A stretch of DNA of 40,926 nt from Streptomyces sp. LUP30 (lineage in GTDB: Bacteria; Actinomycetota; Actinomycetes; Streptomycetales; Streptomycetaceae). A program made the position numbers and the translations under genes. Position 1 is the first letter of the stretch; each line of letters opens with the position of its first letter. The notes beneath the pieces are model-generated. The model had not been told where the DNA came from. It worked only from the letters and a program-made list of their open reading frames with translations, and did no database searches. Of this stretch, positions 16,715 through 23,910 are shown in pieces. The DNA lies in NCBI RefSeq assembly GCF_001746365.1, contig NZ_MJAJ01000071.1, positions 1 through 40,926 on the forward strand, written 5' to 3'.

Positions 16715-17026
16715 TCAGCTGCGGGCGCTCCCGCCGGTCCGGAGCGCGGCGGCCCGGGCCGTCCGGAAGGCCCGGCCCGGCTCGCGGTCCGGGTACGCCC
16801 AGGGACGGCGGGTGACATGCCGGCCGATGCGCCGGAACAGGGCGGCGGCCTCGGCGCCCCGTCCCTCGCACGCCTTGGCGTGGGCGAGGAAGTTCAGGTC
16901 GACCGGATACCGCGGGTGGCCGTCGTGCTCCCACTCCAGCCACCGGTCGAAGGCCGGTCGCGGCCGGGACCGCCCGTCGCCGGTGTGGCGTACGCCATGG
17001 CGCTGCCCGGCCCGAGCCCACACCAT
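16715..17026 (-). CDS. Conserved hypothetical protein (103 aa)
   Basis: I recognise this as a short protein conserved in streptomycetes, without known function. Its core reads RPAFDRWLEWEHDGHPRYPV then DLNFLAHAKACEGRG and FRRIGRHVTRRPWAYPD. It has no membrane helix or signal. The ATG at 17026 gives a compact protein; the frame remains open far upstream only as a GC-rich artefact. It is divergent from the DMT transporter, with a perfect palindrome in the gap. Confidence 0.7.
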   Translation of the reverse strand: MVWARAGQRHGVRHTGDGRSRPRPAFDRWLEWEHDGHPRYPVDLNFLAHAKACEGRGAEAAALFRRIGRHVTRRPWAYPDREPGRAFRTARAAALRTGGSARS

Positions 17027-17162
17027 GGCGATACGGCCACCACGGCCGTACGGTCGCGCCCCGGCCCTCGGGCCCGGCGCCGCGGGCGAGTCAACAGCCC
17101 GGTCAGGGGCACTCCCGGGATCGTCGTCCCGGGGCGGGCCCGAAGCGAAGGTTTCCGGCACT

Positions 17163-17179
17163 CCCAGGGGCACCCTGGG
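17163..17179. promoter_or_regulatory. Perfect palindrome in a divergent promoter region
   Basis: CCCAGGG-GCA-CCCTGGG lies between the hypothetical gene (- strand, start 17026) and the DMT transporter (+ strand, start 17249). TACAGT at 17191-17196 just downstream could be a -10 box for the transporter, which would place the palindrome at about -35. It could be an operator or a chance hairpin. Confidence 0.35.
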
Positions 17180-17248
17180 CGCTGGGACGCTACAGTCGGC
17201 CACACGCACCCCCGTCCGTGGTCCGACCGGATGATCGAGGTACGCAGC

Positions 17249-18142
17249 GTGTCGGTACTGGTTCTGGTTCTCGCCGTGAGCGCCGCCTGCTGCCTGGGCT
17301 TCGGGTTCGTGCTCCAGCAGAACGCGGCCCAGAGGGCGCCGCTCGGCGACTTCCTCTCGCCGCGGCTGCTGCTCGACCTGATGAAGGTGCCCCGCTGGCT
17401 CGGCGGCATCGGCCTGATGGTGGTCGGCATGGCGCTGGGCGCGGTCGCGCTCGGCCAGGGCGAGATCTCCCTGGTGGAACCGCTGCTCGCGACGAACCTG
17501 CTCTTCGCCCTCGCGCTCTCCCGGCACCAGACGAAACAGCCGCTCGGCCGCCAGGGCTGGGCCGGTCTGCTCCTGCTCGCCGGCGGGGTGACCGCCTTCA
17601 TCGTGGCGGGCCAGCCGCGCGGCGGCAGCGCGGTCGCGGACCCGCTGCGGCACTGGCTGATCATCGGCGTGATGGTCGGGGTGGCGCTGCTGCTGACGAC
17701 GTACGCGAAGCGGTCCCGGCTGAGTTCGGGCCCGGTCCTGCTCTCCCTCGCGGCGGGACTGCTGTACGGCGTCCAGGACGCCCTGACCAGGGTCAGCGGT
17801 CAGCGTTTCGGCGCGGGCGGCCTCGGTGAGCTGTTCACCGGCTGGCAGCCGTACGCGGTGCTCGCGCTCGGCGTGACCGGGCTCGTGCTGGTGCAGAGCG
17901 CGTTCGAGACGGCGCCGCTGCGGATGTCGCTGCCCGCGCTGACCGCCGCCCAGCCGCTCGCGGGGATCCTCTGCGGCGTCGGCTTCCTCGGCGACCGGCT
18001 GCACACCGACACCGGCGCGCTGGCCTGGGAGGCGGCGGGACTCGCGGCGATCGTCGCGGGCATCGTGCTCCTCGGGCTGCATCCGGCGATGCCCCGTGGC
18101 GCGGCGCCGCGCGAGCGCGTGCCGCACTTCCAGCCACAGTGA
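17249..18142 (+). CDS. DMT-family transporter
   Basis: A 297-residue inner-membrane protein with nine or ten hydrophobic helices (for example LVLVLAVSAACCLGFGFVL, WLGGIGLMVVGMALGAVAL, MSLPALTAAQPLAGILCGV). The pattern is that of drug/metabolite-transporter relatives of the EamA / DUF6-like group. The substrate is unknown. I prefer the GTG at 17249 because GAGG lies eight bases before it; an ATG at 17231 lacks a ribosome site and would add six residues. It lies alone, followed by short tandem repeats and a NUDIX gene 87 bases away. Confidence 0.82.
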   Translation: MSVLVLVLAVSAACCLGFGFVLQQNAAQRAPLGDFLSPRLLLDLMKVPRWLGGIGLMVVGMALGAVALGQGEISLVEPLLATNLLFALALSRHQTKQPLGRQGWAGLLLLAGGVTAFIVAGQPRGGSAVADPLRHWLIIGVMVGVALLLTTYAKRSRLSSGPVLLSLAAGLLYGVQDALTRVSGQRFGAGGLGELFTGWQPYAVLALGVTGLVLVQSAFETAPLRMSLPALTAAQPLAGILCGVGFLGDRLHTDTGALAWEAAGLAAIVAGIVLLGLHPAMPRGAAPRERVPHFQPQ

Positions 18143-18162
18143 CCGGCCGGTCGCCGCGGGCC

Positions 18163-18210
18163 GCCCTGCGGTGACCGCGCCCTGCCGTGACCGCGCCCTG
18201 CGGTGACGGC
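18163..18210. repeat. Three tandem 16-bp repeats
   Basis: Three consecutive copies of GCCCTGCGGTGACCGC (one or two mismatches in copies 2 and 3) fill the gap between the DMT transporter stop and the NUDIX start, just upstream of the latter's initiation region. Confidence 0.8.
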
Positions 18211-18229
18211 GGCCTGCTTGGATGGGCGC

Positions 18230-18745
18230 ATGAGCGCTGCTGACGAGATCCTCGACGTCGTCGACGAGAACGACCAGGTCGTGGGGCGGTTTCCACGGGG
18301 GCGGGTGTACGCCGAAGGAATGCGGCACCGCTGCGTCTTCATCCAGGCCCGGGACGCCGACGGCCGGCTCTTCGTGCACCGCCGGACCGCGGCGAAGCTG
18401 GTCTTCCCCTCGCTGTACGACATGTTCGTGGGTGGGGTGGTCGGCGCGGGCGAGGCCTACGACGACGCCGCCCTGCGCGAGGCCGAGGAGGAGCTGGGCG
18501 TGAGCGGTCTGCCCCGGCCGGAGTTCCTCTTCAAGTTCCTCTACGACGGCGGGCCCGCCGGGAGCTGGTGGTCGGCCGTCTACGAGGTCCGCTGCGAGCT
18601 GCCGGTGAACCCCCAGGTGGAGGAGGTGGCCTGGCACGCGTTCCTGCCGGAGGAGGAGGTCGAGCGTCGTCTGCCCCTCTGGGAGTGGGTGCCGGACGGG
18701 CTGGCCGCGTACCGGCGCCTGAAGGAGTTCCGGCCGACGGGCTGA
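18230..18745 (+). CDS. NUDIX hydrolase (YfcD-like)
   Basis: A 171-residue cytosolic NUDIX protein. The Nudix box is complete: Gly69, Glu75, then REAEEELG at 83-90 within GGVVGAGEAYDDAALREAEEE. The N-terminal DEILDVVDENDQVVG and RCVFIQARDADGRLFVHRR resemble the YfcD / isopentenyl-diphosphate isomerase-like branch, so the substrate may be a nucleotide or a prenyl diphosphate. The ATG at 18230 begins at MSAADE, matching family starts. TTGGAT six bases upstream could be a -10 box of a leaderless transcript. Substrate is not readable from sequence. Confidence 0.9.
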   Translation: MSAADEILDVVDENDQVVGRFPRGRVYAEGMRHRCVFIQARDADGRLFVHRRTAAKLVFPSLYDMFVGGVVGAGEAYDDAALREAEEELGVSGLPRPEFLFKFLYDGGPAGSWWSAVYEVRCELPVNPQVEEVAWHAFLPEEEVERRLPLWEWVPDGLAAYRRLKEFRPTG

Positions 18746-18789
18746 GCGGGGCCGGCCGGCGGGCTCGGGGCGGGGCGGCGGACGGCGGG

Positions 18790-18795
18790 TAGGGT
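18790..18795 (+). promoter_or_regulatory. Candidate -10 box of a leaderless DUF202 operon
   Basis: TAGGGT fits TANNNT and ends seven bases before the GTG at 18803. The intervening CCGTCGG contains no ribosome site, so transcription could start at the GTG. The -35 region is unclear. Confidence 0.4.
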
Positions 18796-18802
18796 CCGTC
18801 GG

Positions 18803-19195
18803 GTGATCGAGTTCGTGCAGAACGTCAGGCTGTGGTTCGCGCCCGAGCAGGTCCGGGAGGAGGGCAGCACGCCCGACTACCGGTTCTCGCTGGCCAACGA
18901 GCGCACGTTCCTGGCCTGGATGCGCACCGCGCTGGCGCTGATCGGCGGGGGTTTCGCGGTGGACCAGTTCCTGCCGGACCTGCGCTGGGGCTGGCGGGTC
19001 GGGCTGGCGCTGGCCCTGCTCGGGGCGGGTGTGCTGTGCTCGTTGCGCGCGGTGAACCACTGGATGCGCTGCGAGCGGGCGATGCGCCGGGGCGAGGACC
19101 TGCCGGCGTCCCGGTTCCCGGCGCTGCTGGGCGTGGTGGTCGCGGTGGTGGCCGTGGCGATGGTCGTGGTGGTGCTGGTGGGGTGGGAGGGGTGA
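18803..19195 (+). CDS. YidH/DUF202-family membrane protein
   Basis: A 130-residue membrane protein. The cytosolic N-terminus carries the DUF202 signature (YRFSLANERTFLAWMRTALALIGGG), followed by three hydrophobic helices, the last ending VAVAMVVVVLVGW. DUF202 proteins have no established role. The GTG at 18803 is used. The stop overlaps the start of a second DUF202 gene by four bases (GTGA), so the two are translationally coupled and their products may form one hetero-oligomer. Confidence 0.88.
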   Translation: MIEFVQNVRLWFAPEQVREEGSTPDYRFSLANERTFLAWMRTALALIGGGFAVDQFLPDLRWGWRVGLALALLGAGVLCSLRAVNHWMRCERAMRRGEDLPASRFPALLGVVVAVVAVAMVVVVLVGWEG

Positions 19196-19515
19196 GCGGC
19201 GAGCCGCTGTCCGTGCGCGATCCCGGGCTGCAGCCGGAACGCACCCGGCTGGCCTGGCGGCGTACGACGCTGGCGAGCACCGTCACCGCCGTGCTGGCCG
19301 TGAAGGCGGGGCTGCACGGCGGGGCCTCGCCGTTCGGGATCGTCGCCTGCGCCCTGTGCTGCGGCCTGTGGCTGGCCTTCCTGCTGCTCGCCCACCAGCG
19401 GATCCGGGCCCTCGCCGCCACGGCGAGTCCGGCGCCCCTCGCTCCGCGGCACGCCACGTCGGTGGTCCTGTGCACGATCGCGACGGCGGCCTGCGCCCTG
19501 GCGCTGGTGATCTAG
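19192..19515 (+). CDS. Second DUF202-family membrane protein
   Basis: A 107-residue membrane protein. It has the same signature in shorter form (RDPGLQPERTRLAWRRTTLAS) and three hydrophobic helices. It begins at GTG 19192 inside the previous gene's stop, with GGGAGG just upstream. It lacks the 20-residue N-terminal extension of its neighbour. It converges on the MDR oxidoreductase with 61 bases between the stops. Confidence 0.87.
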   Translation: MSGEPLSVRDPGLQPERTRLAWRRTTLASTVTAVLAVKAGLHGGASPFGIVACALCCGLWLAFLLLAHQRIRALAATASPAPLAPRHATSVVLCTIATAACALALVI

Positions 19516-19576
19516 GTCCGACCCGGGCGTCCCGGTCGGCGCGTGCCCCTTCCCGGCGCCGGCGTCAGCCCTCGCG

Positions 19577-20554
19577 CTACCCGGTGCCGACGTCCGCGCC
19601 GACGCCGTCCGCGCCGTCCGTCGTGTCCCAGGGCACCGTGACGACGATCTTGCCGCGAGTGCGGCCCTCCTCGTTCCGGCGGTGGGCCTCCGCCGCGCGT
19701 TCCAGCGGGAACGTCTCCGAGACGTGCACGGACACCACGCCCTGTTCGGCCAGTTCCGCCACCCGGGTGAGGTCCTCGGCGTCGGGCCGGACCCAGTAGT
19801 AGCGGCCGCCGTAGCCGACGACCTCGCCGTCGGCGATCGACACCAGGCGCCCTTCCGGGGCCAGCAGGTTGGCGGAGACCTTCAGGGTGTCCCCGCCGAC
19901 CGTGTCGAAGGCCGCGTCCACGCCCTCGGGGGCCAGCCCGCGCACCCGCTCGGCCAGTCCCTCGCCGTAGGCGACCGGCTCGCCGCCCAGCGAGCGCACG
20001 AAGTCGTGGTTGGCCTCGCTCGCCGTGCCGATCACCCGTGCGCCGAGGTGGCGGGCCAGCTGCACGGCGATGGAGCCGACCCCGCCCGCGGCCGCGTGGA
20101 CGAGGACGGTCTCGCCCCGCTTCACCTGGAGGGCCCCGGTCAGCACCTGATAGGCGGTGAGGCCGGTCAGAGGCAGGCCGGCGGCCTCCTCCCAGGTGAG
20201 ATTGCGCGGCTTGCGGGCGAGGGTGCGCACCGGCGCGGCCACGTACTCGGCGAAGGTCCCGCGGGAGAGGAAGTCCTCGCGGACGTAGCCGATGACCTCG
20301 TCGCCGACGGCGTACTCCGCGACGGAGACCCCGAGCTGGACGACGACCCCCGAGACGTCCCAACCGGGGACCACCGGGAAGACGGCGTCGAGCATCGGGT
20401 CCAGATATCCTTCGCGGCACTTCCAGTCGACGGGGTTCACCGCAGCCGCCCGGACCTTCACCAGCACCGAGTCGGGGCCGATCTTGGGCTCGCGGACGTC
20501 CCCGTACACGAGCGTCTCGGGGCCGCCGTAGCGGGAGTAGCTGATGGCCTTCAT
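19577..20554 (-). CDS. NADP-dependent quinone-oxidoreductase-like enzyme (MDR family)
   Basis: A 325-residue zinc-independent medium-chain dehydrogenase/reductase. The N-terminal GroES-like part includes AVNPVDWKCREGY and GWDVSGVV. The Rossmann motif AAAGGVGSIAVQLARHLGA binds NADPH. The zinc-binding cysteines of alcohol dehydrogenases are absent, as in QOR enzymes, which reduce quinones or enones. The ATG at 20554 (MKAISYSRYGG) has GGAGGG nine bases upstream. It is divergent from the small His/Cys-rich ORF. Confidence 0.9.
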   Translation of the reverse strand: MKAISYSRYGGPETLVYGDVREPKIGPDSVLVKVRAAAVNPVDWKCREGYLDPMLDAVFPVVPGWDVSGVVVQLGVSVAEYAVGDEVIGYVREDFLSRGTFAEYVAAPVRTLARKPRNLTWEEAAGLPLTGLTAYQVLTGALQVKRGETVLVHAAAGGVGSIAVQLARHLGARVIGTASEANHDFVRSLGGEPVAYGEGLAERVRGLAPEGVDAAFDTVGGDTLKVSANLLAPEGRLVSIADGEVVGYGGRYYWVRPDAEDLTRVAELAEQGVVSVHVSETFPLERAAEAHRRNEEGRTRGKIVVTVPWDTTDGADGVGADVGTG

Positions 20555-20595
20555 GGGTTCGACCCTCCGGCGTCCCCGGACGCCACGCAAGCGGA

Positions 20596-20766
20596 ATGGC
20601 CCGATACGGGCGGTCGGCGTGGCAGCCTGTCCGACGTCGTCGCCCGCGGTGTCGACGGCACGGCGAGGACTGCGGGCACGCGCGCGTGCGGCACGGCGAC
20701 CACGTGGACCACCTGGACGACGGCCACCGCCACGCCGAGCACGAGGGCTCCTGGGACGATCACTGA
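20596..20766 (+). CDS. Small His/Cys-rich, probably metal-binding protein (56 aa), possibly a remnant
   Basis: A 56-codon ORF. The last 35 residues are packed with metal ligands: RHGEDCGHARVRHGDHVDHL continuing DDGHRHAEHEGSWDDH. In total there are nine His and two Cys. The segment HGDHVD...DGHRHA.HEG matches a small His-rich protein that I remember from many streptomycetes and presume to bind zinc. The first 20 residues (MARYGRSAWQPVRRRR) look unlike that family, and the ribosome site is weak (GCGGA). Start and intactness are therefore doubtful: it could be a 5'-degraded copy. It lies 41 bases from the divergent MDR gene. The rest of 20767-20899 shows nothing. Confidence 0.5.
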   Translation: MARYGRSAWQPVRRRRPRCRRHGEDCGHARVRHGDHVDHLDDGHRHAEHEGSWDDH

Positions 20767-20899
20767 CGCCGCTGGGGACGTCCGGCAGGAAGGGCGAGCG
20801 GGCGGCCGGCGGTCGGGCGTTCACGGCTCCCCGGGTGCCGCTCGGGGGGCCGTCGTCCTATCGTGGCCCCGATCACGTTGGGCGTGACCACTGGACGGC

Positions 20900-20917
20900 A
20901 TACCGACCGGTCGGCAT
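20900..20917. promoter_or_regulatory. TetR-type operator upstream of the kinase-dehydrogenase operon
   Basis: ATACCGACCGGTCGGCAT is a near-perfect 18-bp palindrome (core CCGACCGGTCGG at 20903-20914), 46 bases before the ATG at 20963. A related site lies upstream of the convergent SDR-ligase-TetR operon at 26391-26408. It is probably bound by the TetR protein encoded at 23288-23881. Confidence 0.65.
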
Positions 20918-20962
20918 CATGGGGCGAGTCCTGTTCACCCGTCCCGCCCACAGGAGCGACGC

Positions 20963-21985
20963 ATGAGCCCCGACCACCCGCCCGGCCTCGACCTCGACCG
21001 GCTGCGCGCCCTGTTGGAGCGCGAGCGTCCCGGCCTGGTCCACGGCCCCCTGACCGGCCGGCTGATCGAGGGCGGACGGTCGAACCTCACCTACGCCGTC
21101 TCCGACGGCGAGGCGAAGTGGGTCGTCCGGCGTCCTCCGCTCGGGCACGTCCTGGCCACCGCGCACGACATGAGGCGCGAGCACCGGGTGATCAGCGCGC
21201 TCCATCCGACGAGCGTGCCGGTGCCGCGACCGGTGCTGCTCTGCGAGGACGAGCAGGTGCTCGGGGCGCCCTTCTACGTCATGGAGTTCGTCGAGGGCAC
21301 TCCGTACCGGACGGCCGACGAGCTCGTCCCGCTCGGCGAGCGGCGCACCCGGGACGCGATCCTGTCGCTGGTGGACACGCTCGTGGAGCTGCACGCGGTG
21401 GACCCCGCCGAGGTGGGCCTGGCCGACTTCGGCCGCCCCGAGGGCTTCCTGGACCGGCAGCTGCGCCGCTGGGGCAAGCAGCTGGACGCCTCCCGCAGCC
21501 GCGAGCTGGCCGGGGTCGACGAGCTCCACGCCGCCCTCGGCCGCGAGCTGCCCCGCTCCCCCGCGCCCGCCGTGGTGCACGGCGACTACCGGCTCGACAA
21601 CGTGCTGATCGGCCCGGACGACACCATCCGCGCCATCCTCGACTGGGAGATGTCGACGCTCGGCGATCCGCTGACCGACCTGGGCCTGCTGGTGATGTAC
21701 AGCGTGCCGCTGCGGCTGCCGGACTCCCCGATCTCCACGACGGCCTCCGCCCCCGGGCACCCGTCGCCCGCCGAACTGATCGAACGGTACGCGGCCCGCT
21801 CCGGGCGGGACGTCTCGGCGGTCTCCTGGTACACGGCGTTCGCCTGGTTCAAGCTCGCCGTGATCCTGGAGGGGATCCACTACCGGTACACGCTGGGCCA
21901 GACGGTCGGGCGCGGGTTCGACCGCATCGGGGAGCTCGTCCCCGTCTTCATCGAGCACGGACTGACCACTCTCCAGGAAGGCTGA
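20963..21985 (+). CDS. APH-fold kinase of the ACAD10/11 - LvaA type
   Basis: A 340-residue phosphotransferase. GGRSNLTYAVSDGEAKWVVR is the nucleotide-binding strand region. VVHGDYRLDN supplies catalytic Asp208 and Asn213, and ILDWEMSTLGDPLTDLG supplies Mg-binding Asp227. These segments match the kinase half of human ACAD10/ACAD11 and LvaA of Pseudomonas putida, which phosphorylate the 4-hydroxyl of 4-hydroxyacyl-CoAs. The acyl-CoA dehydrogenase that would use the product starts five bases after its stop codon. AGGAG precedes the ATG. Antibiotic resistance is unlikely given this context. Confidence 0.88.
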   Translation: MSPDHPPGLDLDRLRALLERERPGLVHGPLTGRLIEGGRSNLTYAVSDGEAKWVVRRPPLGHVLATAHDMRREHRVISALHPTSVPVPRPVLLCEDEQVLGAPFYVMEFVEGTPYRTADELVPLGERRTRDAILSLVDTLVELHAVDPAEVGLADFGRPEGFLDRQLRRWGKQLDASRSRELAGVDELHAALGRELPRSPAPAVVHGDYRLDNVLIGPDDTIRAILDWEMSTLGDPLTDLGLLVMYSVPLRLPDSPISTTASAPGHPSPAELIERYAARSGRDVSAVSWYTAFAWFKLAVILEGIHYRYTLGQTVGRGFDRIGELVPVFIEHGLTTLQEG

Positions 21986-21990
21986 CCGGC

Positions 21991-23205
21991 ATGGACTTCA
22001 CGTTCGACGCCCGCACCGAGGAACTCCGCGCCAGGCTGCTCGCCTTCATGGACGAGTACGTCTACCCGGCGGAGTCCGTGGCGGAGGAGCAGCGGGCGGC
22101 GCTGGCCTCGCCCTGGGACACCCCGGCCGTGGTCGGGGAGCTGAAGGCGGAGGCGCGCCGGCAGGGCCTGTGGAACCTCTTCCTGCCCGACGCCGAGCAC
22201 GGCGCGGGCCTGACGAACCTCCAGTACGCGCCCCTGGCCGAGATCACCGGCCGTTCCCCGCATCTGGCGCCCACGGCCCTGAACTGCGCCGCGCCCGACA
22301 CCGGGAACATGGAGGTGCTCGCGCAGTTCGCGGACGAGCCGCAGAAGAAGCAGTGGCTGGAGCCGCTGCTCGCCGGGGAGATCCGCTCGGCGTTCGCGAT
22401 GACGGAGCCGGAGGTGGCCTCCTCCGACGCCACCAACATCACCACGCTGATCGAGCGCGACGGCGACGACTACGTCGTCACGGGCCGCAAGTGGTACATC
22501 TCCGGGGCGATGAACCCGGACTGCGCGATCTTCATCGTGATGGGCAAGACGAATCCGGACGGCGACGACGTCCGCCGTCAGCAGTCCATGGTGCTCGTGC
22601 CGCGCGACACCCCGGGCGTCACGGTCAAACGGGCCATGAAGGTCTTCGGTTACGAGGACCACTCCCACGGCGGCCACGCCGAGGTGGTCTTCGACCACGC
22701 GCGCGTGCCGGTGACGAACCTGATCGGCGAGGAGGGCGGCGGCTTCGCCATCGCGCAGGCCCGGCTCGGCCCCGGCCGCATCCACCACTGCATGCGGCTG
22801 ATCGGCATGGCCGAGCGGGCCATCGAGCTGATGTGCCGCCGGGCCGTGTCCCGTGACGCCTTCGGCAAGTCGCTGGCCCAGCAGGGCGTGGTCCACAACT
22901 GGATCGCGGACGCCCGGGTGACCGTCGAGCAGCTGCGGCTGCTGGTGCTGAAGACGGCCTGGATGATGGACACCGTCGGCAACCGGGGCGCCCACACGGA
23001 GATCCAGGCCATCAAGATCGCGACGCCCCGCGCGGTCGTCGACATCATCGACCGGGCGATCCAGCTGCACGGCGCGGGCGGCGTCAGCCAGGACTTCCCG
23101 CTGGCCGAGCTGTACGCCAGTGCGCGCACGCTCATGATCGCGGACGGGCCGGACGAGGTCCACCAGCGGTCGCTGGCGCGCCGGGAGCTGAAGAAGTACC
23201 TCTAG
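21991..23205 (+). CDS. ACAD10/11-type acyl-CoA dehydrogenase
   Basis: A 404-residue FAD enzyme. Segments APDTGNMEVL, FAMTEPEVASSDATNI, GRKWYISGAMNPDC and LGPGRIHHCMRLIGMAERA are those of the ACAD10/ACAD11/LvaC subgroup rather than ordinary beta-oxidation dehydrogenases. In that subgroup the enzyme removes phosphate from a 4-phosphoacyl-CoA on the way to a 3-hydroxyacyl-CoA. The ATG at 21991 lies five bases after the kinase stop, so they form one operon. Human ACAD11 carries both activities in one chain; here they are separate. A long hairpin ends the operon. Confidence 0.9.
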   Translation: MDFTFDARTEELRARLLAFMDEYVYPAESVAEEQRAALASPWDTPAVVGELKAEARRQGLWNLFLPDAEHGAGLTNLQYAPLAEITGRSPHLAPTALNCAAPDTGNMEVLAQFADEPQKKQWLEPLLAGEIRSAFAMTEPEVASSDATNITTLIERDGDDYVVTGRKWYISGAMNPDCAIFIVMGKTNPDGDDVRRQQSMVLVPRDTPGVTVKRAMKVFGYEDHSHGGHAEVVFDHARVPVTNLIGEEGGGFAIAQARLGPGRIHHCMRLIGMAERAIELMCRRAVSRDAFGKSLAQQGVVHNWIADARVTVEQLRLLVLKTAWMMDTVGNRGAHTEIQAIKIATPRAVVDIIDRAIQLHGAGGVSQDFPLAELYASARTLMIADGPDEVHQRSLARRELKKYL

Positions 23206-23217
23206 GGACCCGGCGCC

Positions 23218-23267
23218 GGGTACGCGTGAGGGGCGGTCGCCGTGGCGACCGCCCCTCACGCGTACCC
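23218..23267. terminator. Long bidirectional hairpin between convergent operons
   Basis: A perfect 24-bp inverted repeat (23218-23241 with 23244-23267) with almost no loop lies between the dehydrogenase stop and the TetR stop. It can serve both convergent operons. Confidence 0.85.
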
Positions 23268-23287
23268 GCCTCTCACGGGCGCGGGGC

Positions 23288-23881
23288 CTACGGCCGCAGC
23301 GCCCGCAGCAGCAGGTCGGCGAGGTGGTCGGCGACCTCCTTCGCGCCCATCGGCCCGTCCGGGCGGTACCAGGTCGACAGGTGGTGGACGGACCCGAAGT
23401 GGTAGTCCACGACCAGGTCGGCCGGGGTCGCCGTGGAGAAGACGCCGGCCTGCTGGCCCTCCTCGACCAGCGCGCGGAAGCGTTCGTGGTAGCGCCGCCG
23501 CTCGGCGCGCACCTGCTTGTTCTTCTCGGGGCTCAGATGGTGCATCGAGCGGAAGAAGATCATCGCGTCGTCGAGGTTCTCGATCGTCGTGACGACGACG
23601 TCGGCCGCCGCGCCCCGCAGCCGCTTCTCGATCGGCTCGTCCGCACCCGCGAAGGCGTCGAGCCGCTCCTGCTGGACGCGCAGCACGCGCGCGTAGACCT
23701 CGTGCAGCAGGTCGTCCTTGGAGCCGAAGTAGTGGTACAGGGCCCCCTTGGTGACGCCTGCGGCCTCCACGATCTCCTGCACCGAGGTGCGGTCGTAACC
23801 CTGCTCGGCGAAGAGCCGGGTGGCGGCGGCGAGCAGCCGCTGCGGCACGGGCGTCCCGTCGCCGTCCGTCGTCCTGGGCAC
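23288..23881 (-). CDS. TetR/AcrR-family regulator of the acyl-CoA module
   Basis: A 197-residue regulator. The helix-turn-helix is VQEIVEAAGVTKGALYHYFGSKDDLL (about residues 34-60), with a ligand-binding domain behind it. It is the last gene of the SDR-ligase-TetR operon, 29 bases after the ligase stop. The GTG at 23881 has AGGTGG five bases upstream; a GTG at 23890 is possible. The two similar palindromes at 20900 and 26391 are its likely targets, with an acyl-CoA intermediate as likely inducer. Both points are inference. Confidence 0.88.
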   Translation of the reverse strand: MPRTTDGDGTPVPQRLLAAATRLFAEQGYDRTSVQEIVEAAGVTKGALYHYFGSKDDLLHEVYARVLRVQQERLDAFAGADEPIEKRLRGAAADVVVTTIENLDDAMIFFRSMHHLSPEKNKQVRAERRRYHERFRALVEEGQQAGVFSTATPADLVVDYHFGSVHHLSTWYRPDGPMGAKEVADHLADLLLRALRP

Positions 23882-23910
23882 TGCCGCCACCTGCCTTTTT
23901 CCTCGATGCG

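Noticed and set aside
15683..17248. An N-terminal extension of the DMT transporter reaching back to 15683.
   Set aside because: The added sequence is low complexity, antisense to the molybdoenzyme, and lacks membrane helices. A GTG with a good ribosome site lies at 17249.
16715..19060. A 781-codon minus-strand ORF across the DMT, NUDIX and DUF202 genes.
   Set aside because: Only its last 103 codons (from 17026) look like a conserved protein. The rest is antisense to clear genes.
20551..20763. A 70-codon minus-strand ORF (MIVPGALVLGVAVAVV) as a membrane peptide.
   Set aside because: It is antisense to the His/Cys-rich ORF and runs into the MDR gene start. The hydrophobic stretch is the complement of His/Asp codons.
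20963..21985. Aminoglycoside resistance kinase.
   Set aside because: The APH fold is present, but the segments and the coupled dehydrogenase fit the ACAD10/11 - LvaA kinase group.
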